Part shown: in pieces, positions 1 through 7,812 of the stretch | How the letters are laid out: every line of letters starts with the position of its first letter | How positions within the stretch are numbered: the first letter of the stretch is position 1 | Assembly (NCBI GenBank): GCA_022703295.1 | Contig: JAKLDX010000014.1 | Coordinates: 1 to 14,940, forward strand | DNA from: Candidatus Omnitrophota bacterium | GTDB lineage: Bacteria; Omnitrophota; Gorgyraeia; 2-01-FULL-45-10 | Length of the DNA stretch: 14,940 bases | Reading direction: 5' to 3' | The notes under the pieces: model-generated | The model's input: only the letters and a program-made list of their open reading frames with translations | What the model was told of the DNA's origin: nothing | Databases searched by the model: none | Program-made: the position numbers and the translations under genes

Positions 1-1164
1 CCTTAAGAATGAACGCAGCCCGGCCGCAAATGTCAGTCCTATATTCGGCGCTGCCTGCACCTGGTTGGTGCCTTTTATCCTGTACTCAACGGGGTCTTCT
101 ATGGTCACTATATTCTTTTGCGGCGAATTTATCTCATTCAGAAGGCAGTATAGAGTGGTGCTCTTCCCGCTTCCCGTCGGGCCCGTTACGAATATAAGGC
201 CATACGGCTTTTTTATGCTGGTCGACACCTTTTCTAATTCCGCGGGACTGAAGCCTATCGTGGAGAGGTTGAAACTTATTGATTCCTTGTCAAGTATCCT
301 TATGGCAACCTTTTCGCCGTGTATTGTAGGGATGGTGGAAATACGGAGGTCCACGCTCCTGTTGTCGATCTTCATCATGAAGCCGCCGTCCTGAGGAAGC
401 CGTTTTTCCGATATGTCAAGCCGCGCGAGTATTTTTATGCGCGACATCATAGCCAGTGTTATGTCCTGCTGGGGCACTTCCTGCTCATATAATGTACCGT
501 CGATCCTGAACCTTATCGAGAGGTCCTTTTCCTGGGGCTCAATATGGATATCGCTGGCCTTTTGCCTTACAGCGTCCTGGATTATCCCGTTCACTATTTT
601 AATGATCGGGGCCTCTGCGGCTTTCTGCTTCAATTTATCCGCCTCGTCCCGCGCTATGCCTGCGCGCTCAGACGGAATAGCCATGGTTCCTTCGGAAGGC
701 GGCGCCCCTCTCCAGATGTAAAGTTTATCGATGCCTTCCACTATATCTTTTTTTGTGCTGCAGTATACTATCAGGTCAAGGGATGTCATTCTTTTAAGGT
801 TGTCTATTATTACGAAATTCAACGGGTCCCACATCGCAACGGCCAGGTGCCTGGTTGTTTTTGATAAAGGCAGTATGAGGTTTTCGCGGGCTGTCTTTTC
901 GTCTATCAACTTGTCAAGGTTCTGGTCCAGGTTGACGGAGAGCGATCTGTCGCTGAAGCTGACATATTTAGTCCCGAGTTTTTTGCTTAATGTAAGGGCC
1001 AGGCCCTCCTCCGAAAGATACCCCAGCTGTACCAGAAGCTCGCCCACCGGTAACTTTTCGGTGCTTTGCTTCTGAAGGTTCAGGGCCTCTTCAAGCTGTT
1101 CTTTGGTCACGAGGCCATCGTCGATCAGCATCTCTCCCAGTCGTTTCCTGTCTATTGGTGACAT
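1..1164 (-). CDS. gspE: GspE/PilB-type pilus/secretion assembly ATPase, C-terminus cut by window edge
   Basis: This is the hexameric cytoplasmic ATPase that powers (pseudo)pilin assembly in type II secretion or type IV pili. 388 codons are visible from ATG at 1164. The N-terminal MshEN domain (about residues 5-148) contains two RLGxxLxxxGxxxxxxLxxaLxxQ-like repeats, at residues 8-31 (exact) and 40-63 (slightly degenerate); this pattern is the known c-di-GMP-binding signature. The central ATPase domain shows ASDIHIEP (203-210), RIDG (220-223), Walker A GPTGSGKS (328-335) and the Asp box IEDPVEY (355-361). The sequence stops just before the expected Walker B and Asp/His box, so catalytic completeness cannot be judged. 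The start lies 26 bases after the secretin stop, with a weak GAGG about 11 bases upstream. The family is certain. GspE versus PilB cannot be settled from this fragment. Confidence 0.96.
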   Translation of the reverse strand, partial: MSPIDRKRLGEMLIDDGLVTKEQLEEALNLQKQSTEKLPVGELLVQLGYLSEEGLALTLSKKLGTKYVSFSDRSLSVNLDQNLDKLIDEKTARENLILPLSKTTRHLAVAMWDPLNFVIIDNLKRMTSLDLIVYCSTKKDIVEGIDKLYIWRGAPPSEGTMAIPSERAGIARDEADKLKQKAAEAPIIKIVNGIIQDAVRQKASDIHIEPQEKDLSIRFRIDGTLYEQEVPQQDITLAMMSRIKILARLDISEKRLPQDGGFMMKIDNRSVDLRISTIPTIHGEKVAIRILDKESISFNLSTIGFSPAELEKVSTSIKKPYGLIFVTGPTGSGKSTTLYCLLNEINSPQKNIVTIEDPVEYRIKGTNQVQAAPNIGLTFAAGLRSFLR

Positions 1165-1190
1165 ATTTTTCTGCGCCTCATCAAATTTTA

Positions 1191-2882
1191 CTATTTTTTT
1201 ACGGAATATTTTTCCATAGTATCTTTTATCGTATTATTACGCATCTGAACTGCTTTTTTCGAAGAGATATTTACCTCTTTCTTGTCTTTATTCTTATTTT
1301 TTTTCGCCAGTTTCTCAGCTGTCCTTTCCATTGCATTTTCCATGATAGAATCGCGCTCTTGAGTTCCCGCGGGGGCCACGAATTGCGCGTCTCTTTTCTT
1401 TACGATATGGGGAGTTACGAATATGATCAATTCTGTGTCATTGACCCTTGTGTATCTTGACTTAAAAGGTTCTCCGATGATCGGGATATCCCCCAGAAAA
1501 GGAACCTTGCGGCTGATCTTAAAATTATCCGTTTGTATCAACCCTCCTATATATATTGTCTCGCCATCCCTTACCATTACAGTGCTTGCGGACGTCCTAT
1601 AGCTCGGGTCCATGAAAGTCGTTGAGAATAAAGTTGAAGCCACTGCCCTTGATACCGAGGGCTGGATAAACATAAAAATGAAACCGTTTTCGCTGACTTG
1701 CGGAGTCACATTCAGCACTATTCCGGTTTCGGCTCGTTCAGCCGTATCTATAGTCGAGCCTACCTGGGAAACGGAAGTATTCACTTTGCCTATTGCCGTA
1801 TTGGCGGATACCTTGATAACCGCCGGTTCGTTATTGATGGTCATTATTTTCGGCCGTGAGAGGTATTTAGTGTCCTGATCCTGCGAGATAAGTTTGATTA
1901 CTATATCAAAGTCCTGCATTGTGAGCGTGCCGTATTTAAAAAGAGCGGCGGTAGGGATGTTGGTACCGAAAGTATCTTTCACAAAGTTTTCAGTAAAAGG
2001 AAAGGGTGTGGGCCACACAGGATTCTGCGCGCCTGTCACGGCAGGGCTGCCCTTCCCGTAAGTGAACTTCATGAATTGCGTGCTCTCGTCTCCGCCCCAT
2101 TCTATGCCGATCCTTTTAAGCGCCGAAGTGGTTGTCTCTATTATTTCGGCCTGGATCAATATCTGGACAGGCTCAACGTCAAGGGCCTTGATGGTCTTTT
2201 CAATATTATCAAATACCTCGGGAACGTCCGTGACCACAAGGCTGTTATTTCTTCGGTCGGCTACTATCTTGCCGTATTTAGTCATAAGCAGCCTTATTAT
2301 TTCAGTTATGTTCTTTGGTTTAGAGTCGCCCAGCGCCAGATCCTTGCCAGAGGCCTGTGTGCTTTCTGTGGTGGAAGCAGCCGAGGTGGTCGGCGTAGAG
2401 CCGGCCGCAGCTATAGTAGGAGAGCCTATTATTGTAACGTTAGTCGTTGACGTAACCGTTCCTGTCTGCTCCGACATATTATAAACCTGCAGATATTTTA
2501 ACCTGTATACCCGCGTGAAAGTTTTCACAGTGCCGGCACCCAGGGCCTTGATCAGGTATACTCCGCCGGTCTGTATCTCGTATGTAAGGCCGTTCGCGTC
2601 AAGTATGGATGACAGCGCTTCGTTTATCGATACGTTGTTGAGATAAACGGTTATCAGCTTGCCCTCTATAACGTCACTTGCGATGAAATTCATATTTGCC
2701 TGTTTTGAAAATGCCTTCAACACTGTCTTCAGCGGTGCATTCTCAAAATCCATTGAAACCTTCGCGTCCTCAATAGATGAATGGTTTTTTACATCAGGCG
2801 CTTCCTGGACGTATCCGGAGGGTGCAATGGCTAAAAACAAAAAAGTCCATATAAGGAATATAGTAAAAGTCCGTTTTTTCAT
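1191..2882 (-). CDS. gspD: Secretin (GspD/PilQ family) outer-membrane channel
   Basis: 563 residues. It forms the multimeric outer-membrane pore through which a pilus or secreted substrate passes. Residues 1-25 are a signal peptide (KKR followed by a hydrophobic stretch). An STN/N0-like domain spans about 40-115. An N1-type (NolW) domain spans about 121-235, and it is interrupted by a Ser/Thr/Ala-rich linker at about 139-190. The secretin beta-barrel core is about 335-495, with the family signature VPFLGDIPIIG (460-470) followed by ELIIFVTPHIV (484-494). The last 65 or so residues form a Lys-rich hydrophilic tail instead of ending at the barrel. There is no lipobox cysteine. It starts 7 bases after the HR-domain gene and is followed by the ATPase, the usual T2SS/T4P order. 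With only N0 and one N1-like domain it is shorter than typical GspD and closer to PilQ-like secretins. Confidence 0.95.
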   Translation of the reverse strand: MKKRTFTIFLIWTFLFLAIAPSGYVQEAPDVKNHSSIEDAKVSMDFENAPLKTVLKAFSKQANMNFIASDVIEGKLITVYLNNVSINEALSSILDANGLTYEIQTGGVYLIKALGAGTVKTFTRVYRLKYLQVYNMSEQTGTVTSTTNVTIIGSPTIAAAGSTPTTSAASTTESTQASGKDLALGDSKPKNITEIIRLLMTKYGKIVADRRNNSLVVTDVPEVFDNIEKTIKALDVEPVQILIQAEIIETTTSALKRIGIEWGGDESTQFMKFTYGKGSPAVTGAQNPVWPTPFPFTENFVKDTFGTNIPTAALFKYGTLTMQDFDIVIKLISQDQDTKYLSRPKIMTINNEPAVIKVSANTAIGKVNTSVSQVGSTIDTAERAETGIVLNVTPQVSENGFIFMFIQPSVSRAVASTLFSTTFMDPSYRTSASTVMVRDGETIYIGGLIQTDNFKISRKVPFLGDIPIIGEPFKSRYTRVNDTELIIFVTPHIVKKRDAQFVAPAGTQERDSIMENAMERTAEKLAKKNKNKDKKEVNISSKKAVQMRNNTIKDTMEKYSVKK

Positions 2883-2889
2883 GATATCG

Positions 2890-3372
2890 TTACCTCGTTA
2901 GTTTTATTGTTTCGTTGTCTTTTGTCAGGACGACTTCGCCCTTTTCGATTTTTTCGACCTTAGCTCCGGCGACCGTATCGCCTTCATAGACTACATTACC
3001 TGAGATCATTGCCATATTTTTGTTCCCCCCCCAGATGATGCCTTCCAGTGTAAGTTTTTGCTGCTGAGTCGTGCTGCTTGCGGACGAAGAAGTCGTCTGC
3101 GACGCTACCGGCGTTTTTTTGGCGGTCAGCTCATCCGGTTTTTTGGTGGGGTCGGCCACCCCTTCCTCGTCTTCATCTACGATAGTCCCCTTCTTTTGTA
3201 CATCTTTAAGTAATTTTTTGGCGCTATCGAGATTAAACGTCCCTGCCTGCGGCTGAGCTATTTTTGAGCGCTTTTCTGAGCGTATTTTTGAATACAAAAA
3301 ACTCAGGCCCAAAACCACCAGCATTATACCAACGATCACCTTTTCTATGATAACTTTTTTTTGGTCGCTCAT
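2890..3372 (-). CDS. GspC/PilP-like inner-membrane protein with HR domain
   Basis: 160 residues. A short cytoplasmic N-terminus is followed by one membrane helix (about 11-29), then a charged and Ser/Thr/Gln-rich linker (about 35-105). The small beta-rich domain at about 107-158 shows the pattern LxGIIWG, AMISGNVVYEGD, VAGAKVEKIEKGEVVLT. This is the homology region shared by GspC and PilP, which contacts the N0 domain of the secretin and links it to the inner-membrane platform. No PDZ domain follows, unlike classical GspC. No lipobox cysteine precedes the domain, unlike classical PilP. The gene starts only 2 bases after the pilO-like stop, with no recognisable ribosome binding site, suggesting translational coupling. 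A run of eight G on the coding strand (3025-3032) lies inside the HR domain. The call rests on pattern and position next to the secretin. Confidence 0.8.
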   Translation of the reverse strand: MSDQKKVIIEKVIVGIMLVVLGLSFLYSKIRSEKRSKIAQPQAGTFNLDSAKKLLKDVQKKGTIVDEDEEGVADPTKKPDELTAKKTPVASQTTSSSASSTTQQQKLTLEGIIWGGNKNMAMISGNVVYEGDTVAGAKVEKIEKGEVVLTKDNETIKLTR

Positions 3373-3374
3373 TT

Positions 3375-4004
3375 TTATTTGCTGAAGAATGACACAATCA
3401 GTTTAAACGACAACCCCTCTTCTTCGGCGGGTGACTGTTCCGCCTCGAACACCTGGCCCTGCCCGTCAGCCTCTTCGGCCCCTCCCATAAATTGCGGAAG
3501 GAAGGCCTGCTGCGGCCCCATGAGCTGCTGGTTTGTCGATACGTTGGTATTTATATTAAATTCTTCTATAAAAAGGTGCTTATTATAATTTTCCAGACGC
3601 TTTATGAAGGACAAAAGGTTCAGATATTCGGACCTGCCCTCCGCCAAGACCCTGACGACCTTATATTCCGATATGCCTCCTGAGGTTATCGGTTTTATAA
3701 GTTTTATTTTTACATTTTCGCTTTCCGCAAATTTTGTAATGGTCTCGATCAGCCAGTTCGCGTTCTCATCATTTAGATACATGGAGTTGAACTCATTTAT
3801 ATAGGTCTGATATTCGGAAGCCGCTTTAATCGTAGTCAGATTGGCCTCCGTGTCCTCTATCCTGTTTTTCAGTCTGAGGATGCTCCCGATATCATATTGC
3901 ACCAGAAGAAGATAGGCAAATATACCCAACAGGCACAGCGCTATTATATAAGCGATCTTAAGCCTGTCAGATAATATGTTTTTAATTTCCGCTATTTCTA
4001 TCAT
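3375..4004 (-). CDS. pilO: PilO/GspM-like inner-membrane alignment protein
   Basis: 209 residues. One membrane helix (about 17-37) is followed by a short coiled coil (about 40-65) and a periplasmic alpha/beta domain (about 80-155 plus 196-208). This is the layout of PilO and GspM, which pair with PilN or GspL to form the ring joining the cytoplasmic platform to the secretin-docking protein. The stretch from EYLNLLSFIKRLENY to LFIEEFNI is typical of PilO ferredoxin-like folds. A Gln/Gly/Glu-rich loop (about 157-196) is inserted before the final strand. ATG at 4004 is preceded by GAGGG that overlaps the end of the upstream gene, with a gap of 13 bases. Identification relies on architecture, weak motif similarity and strong operon context. 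Confidence 0.83.
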   Translation of the reverse strand: MIEIAEIKNILSDRLKIAYIIALCLLGIFAYLLLVQYDIGSILRLKNRIEDTEANLTTIKAASEYQTYINEFNSMYLNDENANWLIETITKFAESENVKIKLIKPITSGGISEYKVVRVLAEGRSEYLNLLSFIKRLENYNKHLFIEEFNINTNVSTNQQLMGPQQAFLPQFMGGAEEADGQGQVFEAEQSPAEEEGLSFKLIVSFFSK

Positions 4005-4017
4005 CGCAATAATGCCC

Positions 4018-5559
4018 TCAGCGCAGAAGTATTTCGAATCTGGTCGTATTCTTTTTCAGGAATTTCGTTTTTTCTACCGAGACAACTTCGACTTTGTTCA
4101 TCCCCTCCATCATTACGGGGTCTTTTTTTATAAGCTCTACTATGCTGTTTGCGCTGGACTTACTGGTTTCCGCCGCAGTGCCTGTATAAATTGAACCGGA
4201 TATCTTTAAGGATAGAGTGGAATTTTCACTTATGCCATTCTGGTAATCTATGTCTTCTACCCATGAATTTTTAATAAGATCTTTACCTATGCGGGATAAT
4301 TTTTTGGCGAGCTTTATCCTCTTGGTTAATATGTCATTTATATAGACAGCCTTTTTTTGTATCTTGTCCATATATTGCAGGACGTCGTTTCTCGATGAGT
4401 TCGGGTCGATGGATTTATATGCGGCGAACTTGTTCTTGGTCTCCGCTAATTTTCCTGACTGTGACGAAAGGTACGGCAGGAAACATAAATGAACCGCGAT
4501 TATCGCGAAAAATATCAACGCGCTCTTAAATGCCACCGGAAGCAGCGCCCGCGGATCCTTGTGAATGGCCTCCTTCGGTGCCAGGTTTATATGCGGAGCC
4601 TTAAAGGAATCGTTCAGGAGGGCGAGTGTCGGCGCGAACCTGTCGGCACTGGCTATCTCTATGCCCTTGGCGAAGGTAAGGTTCATGCGCTCAAAGGGTA
4701 TTCCGAATTCGGCGGAGATGCTTTTTTCTTCCGGTGAATAAGAGAAGCCGGATATGAAAATTTTATCAACATCCTTTCTGGCCTCTTTTGCCAGGTATTC
4801 CATGCTTCCCACGATATCGTTTTTGATCACAGGCCATACATCCTTCAGCTGCGGGTAGCTGAGTTCGGCGGTTTTGAATTCCTCGTCGCCGGGGAATATG
4901 CGTAATTCCCGGACGAAATGAGGCATCTTATGGTGTATGCCGGTTATGATCGCCTTGTTCGTGGGCTCATAATGGATGGACAGGTAAGCGCCTTCCTTTT
5001 CAACGGCCTTGTCCAGGCTGAGGCACGTGGCAAGAAGCATGGGGGCAGGTTCAACGATAGACGCCAGCATTTTCTGGTCCTCGAAATACCGGATTATATT
5101 ATTTACGTTCTCTTTTTCCGCCGCGCAGAATATTATGTCCTCAAGGCCGGGTTTTTTCGAGCAGACCTTGAAGCCGTATATGAGATTGTCGATATGGTAC
5201 GGGACGTATTTCTGTGCCTCGAATACGAGCGCTTCGCCCAGCTTATTCTCCGGGATGCCTTTGATGATAAAATGGCGCAGTATGAAGGAATCGTTCCTTA
5301 TGTTTACAGCGACCCTATAAGGCTTTTCTTCGTCCTCGGAAAAGGCCTTATCTATTATTTTGTCAATGTCGTCTTTTGCATCCTCATAAGGAGTTTTTCT
5401 GACGGTTTTCAGCAAGGGGTATCTCTGTATAAAAGAGACCTTTAGCCCGCCTGCCGTCTGGCTGCCCTTTGCCACATCTACGAAATCGTCGCTTATGTAG
5501 ATAGCGGCCCCTGTCAGAAACAGCTGCCTGAGATATGATATTATTTTTTTAATATCCAA
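4018..5559 (-). CDS. pilM: PilM-PilN fusion (GspL-like) platform protein
   Basis: 513 residues. The N-terminal 330 residues match the actin-like PilM fold, including EALVFEAQKYVPYHID (109-124), a family landmark. A single membrane helix (about 343-363) and coiled coil (about 365-420) follow, then a PilN-like periplasmic ferredoxin-like domain (about 425-513). This topology equals GspL, in which the PilM and PilN parts are one chain that binds the assembly ATPase in the cytoplasm and PilO/GspM in the periplasm. The usual DIG-type phosphate-binding motifs of PilM look lost: the first is replaced around residues 20-25 by YISDD, and the second, around 192-197, reads LSIHYE. ATP binding is therefore doubtful. 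The start codon is TTG (5557-5559), directly abutting the TAA of the upstream gene, with GAGGTAAG about 7 bases before it. Confidence 0.88.
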   Translation of the reverse strand: MDIKKIISYLRQLFLTGAAIYISDDFVDVAKGSQTAGGLKVSFIQRYPLLKTVRKTPYEDAKDDIDKIIDKAFSEDEEKPYRVAVNIRNDSFILRHFIIKGIPENKLGEALVFEAQKYVPYHIDNLIYGFKVCSKKPGLEDIIFCAAEKENVNNIIRYFEDQKMLASIVEPAPMLLATCLSLDKAVEKEGAYLSIHYEPTNKAIITGIHHKMPHFVRELRIFPGDEEFKTAELSYPQLKDVWPVIKNDIVGSMEYLAKEARKDVDKIFISGFSYSPEEKSISAEFGIPFERMNLTFAKGIEIASADRFAPTLALLNDSFKAPHINLAPKEAIHKDPRALLPVAFKSALIFFAIIAVHLCFLPYLSSQSGKLAETKNKFAAYKSIDPNSSRNDVLQYMDKIQKKAVYINDILTKRIKLAKKLSRIGKDLIKNSWVEDIDYQNGISENSTLSLKISGSIYTGTAAETSKSSANSIVELIKKDPVMMEGMNKVEVVSVEKTKFLKKNTTRFEILLR

Positions 5560-6333
5560 TTACGTGCTTACCTCATCGTCCTTTTTTACCTCATCGAGGA
5601 GGGATTTATATAATATTCTGGCTACGGATACACCGTCCCCAACCCTCTCCACCAGCACTTTTCCGAGCATTTTTTTCTTACGGTATACGAACAAGGTGTC
5701 GTCTGCGTTTATCCCGCTTTCCTTGCCGGCATTTATTACGATAAATTCGAATTCTTTATTTACGTCGACTACCTTGGCATTGAGCTTCTTAGTCTTTGCA
5801 AAGTTCTTTTTTGCGGCCTGAGCCTGTTCCGGTCCGGTTACCGTGATAGGCTCAAGGGTTACCGGCGTGCCGGCCTTGCCGGAAGATGTTTCGTGGTTAG
5901 CTGCTTTTTTGTTTAAGCTCATGAGCCTTCCTTCATACTCAGCTATCTGCCTGCGTAAAGATTCTATTTCGGAATTCTTTTTTGGCAGTTCTTCTTCTTT
6001 TGCCGCAAGGTCCTGCCTGAGCTGTTCGATGGTATCGTTTAATTCTTTTATCTTATCGTCATATCCGCTGGACATTTCCTTCAGCCGCGTCTCATATTCG
6101 TTGATCTTTATGAGAAGATCGGCCTTTTCCTTATTGGCCATGGCGACTTCGCCCTCGAGGAGCTTCTTCTTTTTCGCGACATCCATCATCTGCTGCTCTA
6201 TAGAGACTTTTTCTTTGGTTACACGCGCGACGCTCTCTTTTGAAGTCCTGTCATACTCGTATATATACCAGGCCATAAATGCCAATAAAAGGACCAAGCC
6301 TATGGTTAGGAAACGCCATATGTTTATTTTCAT
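5560..6333 (-). CDS. Membrane-anchored coiled-coil protein with C-terminal beta domain, function unknown
   Basis: 257 residues. One N-terminal membrane helix (about 7-25) is followed by a long charged coiled coil (about 30-145) rich in E, K and Q heptads. A flexible linker (about 146-180) leads to a compact C-terminal domain (about 185-257). That domain reads AKVVDVNKEFEFIVINAG, GINADDTLFVYR, LGKVLVERVGDGVSVARI, which resembles FlgT C-terminal-like or MreC-like beta domains. I do not recognise it as a standard T2SS or T4P subunit. It sits between the HD-GYP gene and the PilM-PilN fusion and has the strongest Shine-Dalgarno in the window (AAGGAGG at 6338-6344). Its stop directly abuts the next start. 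I infer a periplasmic scaffold or spacer of the pilus/secretion complex. Confidence 0.85.
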   Translation of the reverse strand: MKINIWRFLTIGLVLLLAFMAWYIYEYDRTSKESVARVTKEKVSIEQQMMDVAKKKKLLEGEVAMANKEKADLLIKINEYETRLKEMSSGYDDKIKELNDTIEQLRQDLAAKEEELPKKNSEIESLRRQIAEYEGRLMSLNKKAANHETSSGKAGTPVTLEPITVTGPEQAQAAKKNFAKTKKLNAKVVDVNKEFEFIVINAGKESGINADDTLFVYRKKKMLGKVLVERVGDGVSVARILYKSLLDEVKKDDEVST

Positions 6334-6344
6334 TACTCCTCCTT
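6334..6344 (-). promoter_or_regulatory. Strong Shine-Dalgarno of the coiled-coil gene
   Basis: On the minus strand AAGGAGGAG lies just before the ATG at 6333 and is the closest match to the anti-Shine-Dalgarno in the window. It suggests the coiled-coil protein is translated more strongly than its operon neighbours, several of which have weak or no sites. Confidence 0.7.
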
Positions 6345-6354
6345 ACAATTCGGT

Positions 6355-7800
6355 TTATATTATGCTGATAAATATCTCTACGAGTTTCGGGTCAAGTTTA
6401 TTTCCCGCGTAGCTTCTTAATGTTTTTACGGCTTCTTCCTTCGACATCGCCTTTCTGTAAGGCCTGTCGGTGGTGAGGGCGTCGTAGATATCCGCGACGG
6501 CAAGCATGCGCGAAGTCAGAGGGATATCCTCGCCCATAAGGCCGTCAGGGTAGCCGCTCCCGTCATACATTTCATGATGGTGCCTGACGAGGCTGCTCAG
6601 TTTTGACATCGTTCTGAGCGGCTTAAGGATGTTTTCGCCTATGATGGAATGCTGTTTCATGATGCTGTATTCTTCCTCGCTGAACTTGCCTTCTTTCTTC
6701 AATATGCTGTCCTGGATGCCGACCTTACCGAGGTCATGAAGTATGGCGCCTCCGATAAGCATCTTTTTTGTCTCCGGCTCCAGCTTCAGCCTATCGGCCA
6801 TTTTCGATACATATTTGCTTACTCGTTCAAGGTGGCCCGCGCTGTAAGGGTCTTTTGCTTCGACTACCCGGGCCAGGGTAATAAGTGTCTGGTAATACGT
6901 CTCTTCAATATTTTTATTAAGCGCGAAATTTTCCAGCGATGTAGCGATCTGTCCCGCTATATTTTCCATCAGGAACAGATCGTCGGTGTCTATCTTGTCG
7001 GTATCCAACAGGTCGGATACCCCGACTACGCCCTTAACCTCATCTTTCTCTATAATGGGCACGCATAGGATGGTCGTATATTTCAATATCTCTTCGCGGT
7101 ACTGGGCGGGCAGATTATCCTCAACGCCGCCTTTTTTTATTATCATAGGTTTCTTATTTTTTATTACAAAACCCATGACGCCTTTATTATCAGGCAGCTG
7201 CATATTTTCGTTCAGGTCTCTCTGTGAACCCGAATAAGCTTTCAGGTAAAGTTTTCTTGAATCCGGTTCATAAAGGGTTATAAAACTTGATTCGCCCCTT
7301 AGCACCTTGCGCACGCTCTGGTTTATCAGTGTAAGTAGCGCATCCATCCTCTGGCTTGAGGTTATGGCGTGGCCTATCTTCTGGAACAATTCCCGGGTCA
7401 GGCTTCGGGAGTATTCAAGTTCCGCTATCTTTTTTTCAAGGTCGGCGGTGATGCGGTTAAACGCGGAAGCGAGGTCCTTTAATTCATCTCTCCTGGCCAC
7501 CACTATCTTCTCGTCTAGGTTGCCTTCGGCTATGTTCTTTGCTTTGTTTATCAGCTGCAGGATCGCCTTGACGGGCCTTCTGATCAATATGAAGCCGAAT
7601 ATGCCGGAAGCCACCATCCAGAAAATGACCAATCTGGCGTATCCCATAGTAGCGTCGATATTTTTATTGACGATAACGTTAAATATTACGTATAAGGCAA
7701 GAAGGAGAGGAATGATGAACATGAAGAAGGCGGCGAGTATCAGCTGGGTGTATAGCCCCTCGTATTCAATGGATACTTTCTTATTTATCTCATTCAGCAT
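6355..7800 (-). CDS. HAMP-GAF-HD-GYP cyclic-di-GMP phosphodiesterase
   Basis: 481 residues. Two membrane helices (about 18-45 and 54-74) are separated by fewer than ten residues, so there is no periplasmic sensor. A HAMP domain (about 73-125) is followed by a GAF domain (about 150-290) and an HD-GYP domain (about 300-481). The HD-GYP hallmarks are all present: H323 in SAGHLERV, HDLGK (355-359), H384, HHHE (407-410), GSGYPDGL (414-421) and VADIYDALTTDRPYR (435-449). The family hydrolyses c-di-GMP to pGpG or GMP, so this looks catalytically intact. Input probably comes through the GAF domain, whose ligand is unknown. The gene heads the pilus/secretion operon, 21 bases before the coiled-coil gene and 12 bases after trpB2. 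No convincing ribosome binding site precedes ATG at 7800, suggesting coupling with trpB2 translation. Confidence 0.95.
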   Translation of the reverse strand: MLNEINKKVSIEYEGLYTQLILAAFFMFIIPLLLALYVIFNVIVNKNIDATMGYARLVIFWMVASGIFGFILIRRPVKAILQLINKAKNIAEGNLDEKIVVARRDELKDLASAFNRITADLEKKIAELEYSRSLTRELFQKIGHAITSSQRMDALLTLINQSVRKVLRGESSFITLYEPDSRKLYLKAYSGSQRDLNENMQLPDNKGVMGFVIKNKKPMIIKKGGVEDNLPAQYREEILKYTTILCVPIIEKDEVKGVVGVSDLLDTDKIDTDDLFLMENIAGQIATSLENFALNKNIEETYYQTLITLARVVEAKDPYSAGHLERVSKYVSKMADRLKLEPETKKMLIGGAILHDLGKVGIQDSILKKEGKFSEEEYSIMKQHSIIGENILKPLRTMSKLSSLVRHHHEMYDGSGYPDGLMGEDIPLTSRMLAVADIYDALTTDRPYRKAMSKEEAVKTLRSYAGNKLDPKLVEIFISII

Positions 7801-7812
7801 TTTTTATTTGGC

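Noticed and set aside
413..1075. Overlapping plus-strand open frames of 102-114 codons
   Set aside because: They lie fully antisense to the GspE/PilB gene, whose motifs are unmistakable, and have no recognisable domain or ribosome binding site.
2062..2484. Plus-strand open frames of 124 and 140 codons with hydrophobic stretches
   Set aside because: Antisense to the Ser/Thr-rich part of the secretin; the low complexity of that linker explains the open frames.
4918..5445. Plus-strand open frame of 175 codons
   Set aside because: Antisense to the PilM domain, with no family resemblance; a shadow frame.
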